Source: a virus
Strand: one strand, 5' to 3'
Virus record (IMG/VR): IMGVR_UViG_3300025099_000034
Location: 1-48,547 of that record
Length of the DNA: 48,547 bases
This document shows, in pieces, positions 25,581 to 33,313 of the stretch; positions within the stretch are counted from its first letter, which is position 1, and each line of letters opens with the position of its first letter. The notes under the pieces were generated by a model, which was not told where the DNA came from, did no database searches, and worked only from the letters and a program-made list of their open reading frames with translations. The translations under genes and the position numbers were made by a program.

Positions 25581-26501
25581 TTATTTTAACCACTTATCCT
25601 CACCTCTCAGATTCATTAATAATCTGCTTGGGTGAATATTACTCAATCTGATTTTAGCATTTCTCAATAAAGCTTGTTTATTTTTTCTTGCTCTATTAAC
25701 TATATACTCTTGAACTCCAAATTTACTATTTAATAAAGCATATTGAATGTAAGCATAAATATATTCTTCAAATAATTTATTAACGCTTATTTTAGAGTCA
25801 TCACCATTTTCCATTCCATCAGATATATACTGTAGCACACACTGTTGGTTTGCCATAGTTGAATCAAAATTAATAACACCAGCTTTTTTATCTATAGTAA
25901 ACGTAGGGTTTATGTTTGCTGTTTCAGTTTCTAAACCATATCTTGCGCCGATTCTGTAGTTGTAAATATCAGAGTCATAGTTGTTAACGTTTGGATTTAC
26001 ATTCTCATCTATTTCGTCATTTAGATAAATACTTTTTAAAGAACCATCTTTTCTTTCTGAATCTAAATTTGATTCAACAACGGTAGCATTGCCTTCACTG
26101 TCATAAGTAAAATTATCGGCAGAAGACTGAATAAAAGAAACTGCTGATTGCACTTGTATATTTTCAGTTAATTCTCTCAACACATTGTCTTTTAACAGGT
26201 AAAGCTTAACCCAATTTACATAATCAGCTGGTAAAACAAATCTTAAATCATCAAAAACCTTAAGCTCCAATGCTTTTATTTCTTTAAAAGCATCATAATT
26301 AAGTTCTTGAATACCTCGTTTTGCGTGAAATAATATTTTAAACCTATTGACATTGTTTACTAAGCCATGGTTACCAGCATACATTAATTGAAAGTTTTTT
26401 ACCACATCTTCTAAACTTACATACTGATAAGACCCCCAGTTAGTATCCGTAGGATTTACACCATCATTAGTATAATATTTTCTTTGATTTATATATGCCA
26501 T
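25581..26501 (-). CDS. Head-tail adaptor/ring protein
   Basis: A 306-residue protein with aromatic-rich N-terminus and a helical core (F-K-I-L-F-H-A-K-R-G-I-Q-E-L-N-Y-D). The pattern is one I know from virion proteins of Bacteroidota podoviruses that follow the capsid gene, where they build the ring or adaptor between portal and tail. No enzymatic motif. It starts two bases before the end of the previous adaptor gene's spacer and ends one base before the tail hub-like gene, so co-expression with both is expected. Assignment is from gene order and remembered similarity. Confidence 0.65.
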   Translation of the reverse strand: MAYINQRKYYTNDGVNPTDTNWGSYQYVSLEDVVKNFQLMYAGNHGLVNNVNRFKILFHAKRGIQELNYDAFKEIKALELKVFDDLRFVLPADYVNWVKLYLLKDNVLRELTENIQVQSAVSFIQSSADNFTYDSEGNATVVESNLDSERKDGSLKSIYLNDEIDENVNPNVNNYDSDIYNYRIGARYGLETETANINPTFTIDKKAGVINFDSTMANQQCVLQYISDGMENGDDSKISVNKLFEEYIYAYIQYALLNSKFGVQEYIVNRARKNKQALLRNAKIRLSNIHPSRLLMNLRGEDKWLK

Positions 26502-26503
26502 AA

Positions 26504-27235
26504 TTAAAGATTAGTTTGATTTTGTTGTTGGTCTTGTACTTGTCCAAATTGAAAAACATCAGCTTCTCTTATTGATATTCCAGCGTATTGCAATATTTTA
26601 GCTACTAAATTATTAGAATCATCTATTGGTAATTCAAAGTCTTGATAATCTGCTTGTGTTTGGTCAAACAATGGTTCACCCCCATATAATGTTACATACG
26701 TCCATTTAGGGTCTAAAGGGTATCTTATGTATTGAGCCTGTACATCATTTACCCCATTAAAAGTATTTGGATAAATTGACACCTCATCTGCTTCTTGAGT
26801 ATAAGCCGGGAAGATAGTGGATGGAGAAGTTAAAAGCGAACTATTTAACATAGTAATTTTACTGTGTGTAACCTTTTCTGCTTCACCTTTTAAAACACCG
26901 CCAGTAAAACATAATACTTTATTTAATAAATAATAATCAGAACCCGTTGTTGAAGCTGATGGTAAAAAATAAACGTTTTGAGTTTTTTGAGTTAAAAATG
27001 ATGTTATAGAAAAAGTATCAATAACCTCTTCATATCCTTTTTTAATATCAGCATAACCAGTTCCAGATATCCTTGCGTTCTCTTCGTTAATTTGCTGATT
27101 ATATCTTATGAAATATTCGTCAAATATATCTAACTGCGCTTGTTTAGCAAATAAATTAAAATCACCAGGAGATATATATCCGTAGTTATTTTTATTGATA
27201 ATAGCAAGTACAGTATTTCTTACAGAATTTATCAT
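26504..27235 (-). CDS. Head-tail adaptor/ring protein (tail tubular A-like position)
   Basis: A 243-residue protein beginning with an N-terminal helix region containing NNYGYISPGDFNLFAKQAQ and D-I-F-D-E-Y-F. This is a distinctive motif of a virion protein family common in marine and Bacteroidota podoviruses. The middle is beta-rich and the C-terminus ends in a Gln-rich tail. It is the first gene after the terminator at 27261-27294 and has its own candidate promoter at 27251-27258. A connector or gatekeeper-type role between portal and tail hub is inferred from position. Confidence 0.65.
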   Translation of the reverse strand: MINSVRNTVLAIINKNNYGYISPGDFNLFAKQAQLDIFDEYFIRYNQQINEENARISGTGYADIKKGYEEVIDTFSITSFLTQKTQNVYFLPSASTTGSDYYLLNKVLCFTGGVLKGEAEKVTHSKITMLNSSLLTSPSTIFPAYTQEADEVSIYPNTFNGVNDVQAQYIRYPLDPKWTYVTLYGGEPLFDQTQADYQDFELPIDDSNNLVAKILQYAGISIREADVFQFGQVQDQQQNQTNL

Positions 27236-27250
27236 TTGAAAATCTTTTTA

Positions 27251-27258
27251 CAAAGATA
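27251..27258 (-). promoter_or_regulatory. Candidate promoter -7 element (TATCTTTG) after a terminator
   Basis: The minus strand reads TATCTTTG about 16 bases before the adaptor gene start at 27235 and just past the terminator hairpin at 27270-27294. A promoter placed directly after a terminator suggests that the tail genes are a separate transcription unit from the head genes. Confidence 0.55.
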
Positions 27259-27260
27259 CA

Positions 27261-27294
27261 TAAAATAAAAAAGCATCTAAGAATTAGATGCTTT
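27261..27294 (-). terminator. Intrinsic terminator between head and tail gene groups
   Basis: Positions 27270-27280 and 27284-27294 form a perfect 11-base-pair stem (aaagcatctaa / ttagatgcttt) with a 3-base loop. On the minus strand the stem is followed by TTTTTTATTTTA, a good intrinsic terminator. It sits between the gene ending at 27342 and the adaptor gene starting at 27235. Confidence 0.85.
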
Positions 27295-27336
27295 CTCGCT
27301 GTCGATAGTAAAGGAAGGAATAAATTTTTTCTAAAA

Positions 27337-27344
27337 CAAAGTTA
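27337..27344 (-). promoter_or_regulatory. Candidate promoter -7 element (TAACTTTG) upstream of terminator
   Basis: The minus strand reads TAACTTTG at the very end of the gene that stops at 27342. It faces a 40-base non-coding stretch and then the terminator. If active it would make only a very short RNA of about 60-70 bases. It may instead be a chance match, since the word occurs in AT-rich coding sequence too. Confidence 0.25.
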
Positions 27345-28145
27345 CGAATTTTTTACTAAAGCTTTTAAATGTTTAAAAGACTCTAATCCATCATCACTTT
27401 GAAAGTATGAACCTATTATAAATAAAGGGTCTTCACCGTATGGTATGTTGCACATTTTCTTTTTATTTGAATCTGTGTTAAACCACACCTCCTTTTTATT
27501 ATTTCTTAACTGTATTAGATTTTTATCTAAAATGTTTTGTATGTCAGCATTAAATTTAAGAGCTGGGTCTTTCAATAAATTCATAAAACCACTAGGGTTT
27601 TGTCTAGCAAATATTAATATATCTCTTCTTAACTCTGCAGTAGTAACCTTAGAAACATCTTTTTGAAATAAAACTCTAGCTACGTTTTCAACTTGTTCAA
27701 CTGTCAGTTGTCTAGCTTCTATTAAAGCATCGACTTCTAAGTTTAAGTCTTCAACTAATTCTGCAGCTTCTTTTGCTCTATTAACTTCTACAAATAGTCT
27801 ATCTTTTCCTGGATGTAAATCCATAAATTTTTGTAATACTTGATTATTCTTTGGAACATGTAGGAATCCATCTTCAAATACAATAGGCTCAATGATAGCG
27901 TTATCATCTTGCTCATCTTGAAAAGGAGAGTTTTGATTTCTTGCATATCTCAAAGGCCTGTTTAGACCTGTGTCCTCATCAAAGTGTAACAACGGAAACC
28001 TTGTTGTATGCCTTGATGCTAATATCAAAGATAAGGGAGCTGTTTCTCTTGTAAGTTTATATTGTTTATCTACGAATTTTGGTGTAGATTTTTTGGGAGT
28101 AATTTTTACTGTGTCCATTTTAGGACTTGTCTTTTCTTTTTTCAT
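27342..28145 (-). CDS. Virion-associated protein following the capsid gene
   Basis: A 267-residue protein with a Lys/Thr-rich start and a middle segment FLHVPKNNQVLQKFMDLHPG. That segment resembles a motif in phage proteins (V-P-x-x-x-x-x-L-Q-x-F-L-x-x-H-P) that I associate with head-related genes of marine phages, without a proven function. It lies between the capsid terminator and a second terminator, so it forms its own short unit. Head completion or vertex protein is possible; not certain. Confidence 0.5.
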   Translation of the reverse strand: MKKEKTSPKMDTVKITPKKSTPKFVDKQYKLTRETAPLSLILASRHTTRFPLLHFDEDTGLNRPLRYARNQNSPFQDEQDDNAIIEPIVFEDGFLHVPKNNQVLQKFMDLHPGKDRLFVEVNRAKEAAELVEDLNLEVDALIEARQLTVEQVENVARVLFQKDVSKVTTAELRRDILIFARQNPSGFMNLLKDPALKFNADIQNILDKNLIQLRNNKKEVWFNTDSNKKKMCNIPYGEDPLFIIGSYFQSDDGLESFKHLKALVKNS

Positions 28146-28165
28146 TTGATTTAATTTAATTTTAT

Positions 28166-28197
28166 TATTTAAAAAAGGGGCGCATTGCTACGCCCCT
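28166..28197 (-). terminator. Intrinsic terminator after the major capsid gene
   Basis: The stem aggggcg (28176-28182) pairs with cgcccct (28191-28197) around an 8-base loop. It is the most GC-rich short element in this part of the window. On the minus strand it is followed by TTTTTTAAATAA. It begins 13 bases after the capsid stop codon, as expected for a terminator that caps the very abundant capsid mRNA. Confidence 0.85.
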
Positions 28198-28209
28198 AAT
28201 ATTTAATTA

Positions 28210-29667
28210 CTAGTCTTGAAATAAGAAGAAGTTGTTTGCACCTAAAGTACATACAGCTCTCTCACTCAAGAAGTTTACTTGCATGTTATCAATATCCGAC
28301 GTTGCAGCACCACCAGCAGAGCCAGTAATCCAAGTCTTATATCTTCTGTCTTCAGTTTCTGAAGCTCTATATCTAACATGTAAGAAAGGTCTCTTAGCGT
28401 TTTTACCAAGAATTTGGTCATAAACACTTGTTGAACCAGCTGGAACTAATAGTCCATTGATTTTACCTGAACCAGCACCAGTTGGTAGTCCACCTCTCAT
28501 TGTAGGGTCATTTAGGTATTTCCAGTCAGTTTTGTAGAAGTCGTAACCTCTTCTGAATCCTGTGAATCCTAAGTTTAAAGCCATTTCTTCGTCATTGTCA
28601 AATAGACCATAAGAAGTACCACCTGCTCCGTAAGAGTTTTGTGCTGCTAACATATCGTCAATGTCAAATCCAAATTGTCTGTTAAGGAAAATAACGTTTT
28701 CCTCAATAGAACCTTGCTTATCTAATCTACTGATTATAGAATCGAAATCTGCTAGAGTAGTTGGATTACCACCATCCCAGATGTTTCCTCTTTGAGAAAC
28801 CGCATAGAAAATACCGTCTGACCCAGCACCTGGGTTAGCAGCACCACCTGCGCTTCCTAAGATTGCAGCAGCTCCAGAGTTTTGCTCTGCAGGTACAGCT
28901 TCAATCATAGCTGTTTCTAAATAGTCATCGAATCTTAATCTTGTTTCGTGCTCAGACTTTAAGTACCATAGGTAACCAGTAGCACCATCTTCAGTAGTAA
29001 CTTCTACCCATCCGATTTGCGCCATATCAGAACCAGCTACGTTATACGTATCTTTAATAATGATTGGTTTGTTATCGAAGATAAAGTCATTAGCTTCTAA
29101 TGAACCTACCATACCTGCTGTTCCTTTTTTAAATTCTGAACCGTAAATAAATACTGTAACGTCTGCGTTACCAGCTCCAGTACCTGCAGTTACTAAACCA
29201 CCTGCTTCATAAAAGTCAGCTGTGAACTGTCCTTTACCACCACCGGCATTGTTTACTGCACTTACCACTGCTTTGTTCATACCTGAACCATTGTTTTGAA
29301 CAACAACAATTGTTTGTCCTACTCTGATTACTTGTTCAGCAGTTGCTGGGTCAATTGCATCGTTTACTTGAAATACAGCTTGGTCAGCTGCTGCTGCTGC
29401 TGCTGTACCTACACTTGTATATTTCGTGTGTAACCTACCTTGCTCTGCCCATTTGATAAGGTCTGAGTTTGTAGGCATTTCCGCTCCTACCATTCTTAAG
29501 AATGAAGAAATCGTTCTATTACCGTATCTTTCAAATTCTTTTTCATACGTATCAGGAAGATACTGATTTAAGAAATCAAAATTTACAATATAGTTTTGGG
29601 CTGTTGGAGTTCTTTCTGAACTCGGAGTCAACGCGAATGTTGGCGTTGCTTTTACTTGTCCTGCCAT
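28210..29667 (-). CDS. Major capsid protein
   Basis: A 485-residue protein located directly after the scaffold gene and before a strong terminator, the expected place of the major capsid protein. The N-terminal part contains NYIVNFDFLNQYLPDTYEKE, G-N-R-T-I-S-S-F-L-R and SDLIKWAEQGRLHTKY, which match major capsid proteins of Bacteroidota podoviruses and, more remotely, crAss-like phages. These are HK97-fold proteins that form the icosahedral shell. The body is Gly/Ala-rich and free of Cys until near the end. No protease gene was recognised between portal and capsid, so scaffold removal may not need one or may use another gene. Confidence 0.85.
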   Translation of the reverse strand: MAGQVKATPTFALTPSSERTPTAQNYIVNFDFLNQYLPDTYEKEFERYGNRTISSFLRMVGAEMPTNSDLIKWAEQGRLHTKYTSVGTAAAAAADQAVFQVNDAIDPATAEQVIRVGQTIVVVQNNGSGMNKAVVSAVNNAGGGKGQFTADFYEAGGLVTAGTGAGNADVTVFIYGSEFKKGTAGMVGSLEANDFIFDNKPIIIKDTYNVAGSDMAQIGWVEVTTEDGATGYLWYLKSEHETRLRFDDYLETAMIEAVPAEQNSGAAAILGSAGGAANPGAGSDGIFYAVSQRGNIWDGGNPTTLADFDSIISRLDKQGSIEENVIFLNRQFGFDIDDMLAAQNSYGAGGTSYGLFDNDEEMALNLGFTGFRRGYDFYKTDWKYLNDPTMRGGLPTGAGSGKINGLLVPAGSTSVYDQILGKNAKRPFLHVRYRASETEDRRYKTWITGSAGGAATSDIDNMQVNFLSERAVCTLGANNFFLFQD

Positions 29668-29689
29668 GTTATATTATTTTAAATTATTA

Positions 29690-30832
29690 TTACGTTTTTT
29701 TTATACTCTTAATTCGCAGTCCTTTGCTCGAAGGCTGAGAAACTGCTTTCACTTGAAAACCTGATTTTACAGAAACTTCTGGTGCACTACGCTCAGTCAT
29801 ATTGACATTTTTTGTTTTACGTATTACATCATCAGTTGCCTGTGATTGCCCTTGTTCGTAAAAGAACTTAGCAAACTTTTCAGGATTCATTGCAATAGCT
29901 AAAGCACGATGGTATCCTTCTGCATCTTTCATAAAACCCTGTGAATCCATATATTTATTTATAAAATTTAAAGGACTTTCTTGAGCTTTTTTAAGTTCAG
30001 AAGCACTACCTGGGGTATACACTAACTCATTTTCTCCCACGTTGAATTTAAAACCTTTAAATTCGGAGCTGAATACTTCGTCACTTTTTTTAACGAACCA
30101 TTCTCTTTTCTGAGTTGCTTCTTCTTGATGTGTTTTAGCTGACTCTAAATATTGCCTATATTCTATTAGTTCATCGTTATTTACAGAGGCAGAACTTTCC
30201 CTTGACTCAAGGGGCTGTTTGTATTGTTCCTGTTGTTGACGTAAAAACTTTTTAGCTTTAGCAATCTCTTTTTTCTTTGCTAGTTTTATTTTTTTAATTT
30301 CAGTTGGTTCATGAACATCTTCGTCATAAACAAAATCTTCCATCAATAAATCTATATCTTCAGAATCTAAACCTTCTTCTGTTATAGAATAATACTCACG
30401 TAGCAAAGAGTCTGGACCTAAATCAGAATAATCTTTTTGCAATTTTGCAAAATCATTAAAACCACGTCCAGTTTCTTTTTTATACTTTAGGTAAGCAGCA
30501 ACGTCTTCAGGAAGCGGTTCGCTTTCCTCACGCTTGCTAACCAACTCATCAATTGAATTGATTTCCTTACCATATCTTTTTCCAATATATGAAAGAACTT
30601 CGTTTTCATCTAACTCTTTTGGAGCTAAAGTTTCTTGCTCTTCAGAAGATTCAACTTCATTTAAATTGTCTTCTGTTATATTATCCTGCTCTACAGTTTC
30701 TTCTTGTGTTTCTGTAGAATCGACTTGCGCAGTTTCTTCCTGCTGTTTCTCCTCATGCTTATCAAGGAGTTCTTGTTCTATTTGTTGAGACGACTTTTCT
30801 TCAGCCGTTACTTCTCTTACTTTAATATCCAT
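29690..30832 (-). CDS. Capsid scaffolding protein
   Basis: A 380-residue hydrophilic protein. Residues 1-80 are very rich in Glu and Gln, the middle is a Lys/Glu coiled coil (K-K-E-I-A-K-A-K-K-F-L-R-Q-Q-Q), and the C-terminus is basic (S-K-G-L-R-I-K-S-I-K-K-T). An acidic start, coiled coil and positive C-terminal tail between portal and capsid genes is the standard description of scaffold proteins, which nucleate the procapsid through the basic tail. It is not a classic family match; the call rests on composition and position. Confidence 0.75.
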   Translation of the reverse strand: MDIKVREVTAEEKSSQQIEQELLDKHEEKQQEETAQVDSTETQEETVEQDNITEDNLNEVESSEEQETLAPKELDENEVLSYIGKRYGKEINSIDELVSKREESEPLPEDVAAYLKYKKETGRGFNDFAKLQKDYSDLGPDSLLREYYSITEEGLDSEDIDLLMEDFVYDEDVHEPTEIKKIKLAKKKEIAKAKKFLRQQQEQYKQPLESRESSASVNNDELIEYRQYLESAKTHQEEATQKREWFVKKSDEVFSSEFKGFKFNVGENELVYTPGSASELKKAQESPLNFINKYMDSQGFMKDAEGYHRALAIAMNPEKFAKFFYEQGQSQATDDVIRKTKNVNMTERSAPEVSVKSGFQVKAVSQPSSKGLRIKSIKKT

Positions 30833-30854
30833 TTGATTTAATTTAATTTAATTG

Positions 30855-30862
30855 CAAAGTTA
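30855..30862 (-). promoter_or_regulatory. Candidate promoter -7 element (TAACTTTG)
   Basis: The minus strand reads TAACTTTG in the 45-base gap between portal and scaffold genes, followed by an A/T-only leader (repeats of attaa) up to the scaffold ATG. Extra transcription of scaffold and capsid relative to portal would make sense here. Confidence 0.5.
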
Positions 30863-30877
30863 CATAAAATTTAAACA

Positions 30878-33313
30878 CTATCTTGGCTCAAATTCTGCTA
30901 GGTCAAACCCATCCAAGGAGTCTTCGTTAGACTCAAAATTCTTAGGGGGTAAATTATTTTTACGTTGATTTATAAGCTCGGATTGTTCAGTGCTTTGTTG
31001 ACTTATTCTGTCGCTTTTGGCTTTTTCTTTCGCACTCTCTCTCATACCTAATTGCTCTTGTGTCATACCCTGAAGCTGCATACTATATTGAAACTCTTTC
31101 TGCATTAACTGAGCTTTTAATTCCGCTTCAGCTGCTTGTTTTTGAATTTCAAATTGTATATCTGCTTGTCTATACTTAATCTTAGCTTCCATTTCCATTT
31201 GAACTTTTTGAGCATCCATTTGAGCTTTCATTTGTTGAGACTGAAGTTGTTGCTGATTTATCATCGCTTGTTTCTTCATGTCTCTTTGCTCATCTTGCTC
31301 TTGCTTGGCTTTACGTTTTACTTTAAGCAATTGGTTTGCAAGTTTAAGATTTTTAATTTCACGTATATCAATAGCATCTTCAAGATTAATGTCATTTTTA
31401 GATAATGCCATTTGAATATTTTGCTCAAGCATAGCTTTCTGTTCTTCATCTGGAGACAATTCAATAAAGACTCCAAAGTCATATATATATAAATCAGATA
31501 TCTCTCCAAGTATACCAACATTGTATTTTCCTATTTTATTTATAAAGTCTTCTTTAAAATCAGAATATTCTAAAATATCCGCTACCCTGTAAGTTAAAGC
31601 CTCAGCCAACGTTCTATATATGTAAAGACTTCCATCTAATATATGACGAGTAGCGGTATTAGAACTTAATGAAGCTAACTTTTGAACACCTACTAAAGCG
31701 TCAGAGTTAGCAATAGTACCATCTCTCGCTTCATTTAAGCCTGTTACAGCACGTATCATGTCTAAGTAGTGGTTAAGGTTAGCAATAAGCATTTGTGTCT
31801 TAGATGCTCCTGAATTGCTTGTAAGTTGCTGTATAGGAATTTTACCTTGATTGTAATCTCCTTCTTGCGTATAACTCCTACCAATTACAGAACCTGTTTG
31901 GAAATAAAGCCTTAATGCATCTTCTGGATTATATGCCGCTCCTGTCCCTAAATCAACTTCGTTTAAACCATCTGCGTCTATATATACTCCATCAGGAACT
32001 GTCCTAGCTATGACCTGTTGTAATTTCAAATGAGTCATCTGAATCAAATCAGCATACGGAATCATTCTTCTAACTAAAGACTCAATAACTCCTTTATACA
32101 TTCTAGGTGCTGAAGCCACATAATTAGGTATTGCATGTTGAGATGAAGACTTAGGTCTTACCATGTTTTTAGCAAGCTCCCATTTTAAAACAATGTTTGT
32201 TCCCATAACCATAACTCCATCATACCACACGTCAATAGTTTTTTCTACTTTCTCAAAATTATTTTCCTCCATCATGTCTACTGGAGGATTAAAAGTGTCT
32301 TCCTTTTCAATCATTTTAATATTACCATTGTCATTAACTTTTTTCTTATAAACCATCTTTTTTGTGGTTTTATAATTAAAATACATTAATGTACAAGTGT
32401 CACGATAAAATATATCGTTCTCATAAAATTGAGCAACATTAAAATAATCATACCAGCTTTGACTGTATTTTGATATTTTTTCTAAATCATCATTTGTAAG
32501 CGTAGGGTCAATTTTCATTAACTCCGCAATAGGAACAGTTTTAATTTCTCCCCAATAAAAACAATCTTTAAAGTGAGGGTCTTCAGTATAACTGTATACC
32601 ACATTTGCTGGGTCAACATACGAAACCTGTACTCCGCTTCCTTGAAGAAACTCGTGTTTTGCTACAGCCATACCCGTCACCATCATATCGTAATCTAAAC
32701 GCTTACGAATGTCGTCATAATGATTCTCGGCAAACATTGTATCAATCGCCTCTTCTTCAGCAATCTCTATGGCTGGTTTATAATTTAAATTCATATACAG
32801 TGACAACTCTTCGTCACTCGCTGGCAAATCATCTGGATTCATAGTAAAAGGATTGAAACCAGTTCCATCCTGTATAATTGTTAAAGCTTCTTTAGCATCC
32901 ATTTGCCCTTGAATCATTTTCTGAAACTTACTTCTTTTTTCTTGTGAAATAGCATCTTGAGCGTAAGCTTTTACTTTGAAAAGTCTGTCAGACATACCAT
33001 TAACCACTATATCTACAAACTTTGGAATAATAGGGACTGGAGTCCAATCTAAATTAAGGTAAGATAAATCACCATCAACGGCTAATTCGTTTTTATATTT
33101 TGCTACCGACTGTTCGCCTCTTGCGTAAAGGCGTAACCTGTTAAAGTCCCTCCACTGACTATAGTATCTACATCCGTTAGAATCTTTACGAAACCACTCA
33201 TATTGAATAGCCTGCCCTATTTGTAAACCAAACTCATCGGTTGCTTTCTCAGCATCAGATACAAACTGACTAGGGAATCCTACAGATGAAATGTTTATGT
33301 TTACCTCTTTCAT
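30878..33313 (-). CDS. Portal protein
   Basis: An 811-residue protein immediately after the large terminase, sharing an ATGA start-stop overlap with it. The region around residues 85-115 (L-N-L-D-W-T-P-V-P-I-I-P-K-F-V-D-I-V) and the following NGMSDRL match the portal family of Bacteroidota podoviruses and crAss-like phages. The C-terminal about 170 residues are a Gln/Lys/Met-rich coiled coil, as in portals with a helical barrel extending into the capsid. The portal forms the dodecameric DNA channel at one vertex and docks the terminase and, later, the adaptor rings. Confidence 0.85.
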   Translation of the reverse strand: MKEVNINISSVGFPSQFVSDAEKATDEFGLQIGQAIQYEWFRKDSNGCRYYSQWRDFNRLRLYARGEQSVAKYKNELAVDGDLSYLNLDWTPVPIIPKFVDIVVNGMSDRLFKVKAYAQDAISQEKRSKFQKMIQGQMDAKEALTIIQDGTGFNPFTMNPDDLPASDEELSLYMNLNYKPAIEIAEEEAIDTMFAENHYDDIRKRLDYDMMVTGMAVAKHEFLQGSGVQVSYVDPANVVYSYTEDPHFKDCFYWGEIKTVPIAELMKIDPTLTNDDLEKISKYSQSWYDYFNVAQFYENDIFYRDTCTLMYFNYKTTKKMVYKKKVNDNGNIKMIEKEDTFNPPVDMMEENNFEKVEKTIDVWYDGVMVMGTNIVLKWELAKNMVRPKSSSQHAIPNYVASAPRMYKGVIESLVRRMIPYADLIQMTHLKLQQVIARTVPDGVYIDADGLNEVDLGTGAAYNPEDALRLYFQTGSVIGRSYTQEGDYNQGKIPIQQLTSNSGASKTQMLIANLNHYLDMIRAVTGLNEARDGTIANSDALVGVQKLASLSSNTATRHILDGSLYIYRTLAEALTYRVADILEYSDFKEDFINKIGKYNVGILGEISDLYIYDFGVFIELSPDEEQKAMLEQNIQMALSKNDINLEDAIDIREIKNLKLANQLLKVKRKAKQEQDEQRDMKKQAMINQQQLQSQQMKAQMDAQKVQMEMEAKIKYRQADIQFEIQKQAAEAELKAQLMQKEFQYSMQLQGMTQEQLGMRESAKEKAKSDRISQQSTEQSELINQRKNNLPPKNFESNEDSLDGFDLAEFEPR

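Noticed and set aside
31318-31521. 67-codon frame on the minus strand inside the portal gene
   Set aside because: Same-strand shadow within a well-supported portal; no start context, signal or overlap suggesting expression.
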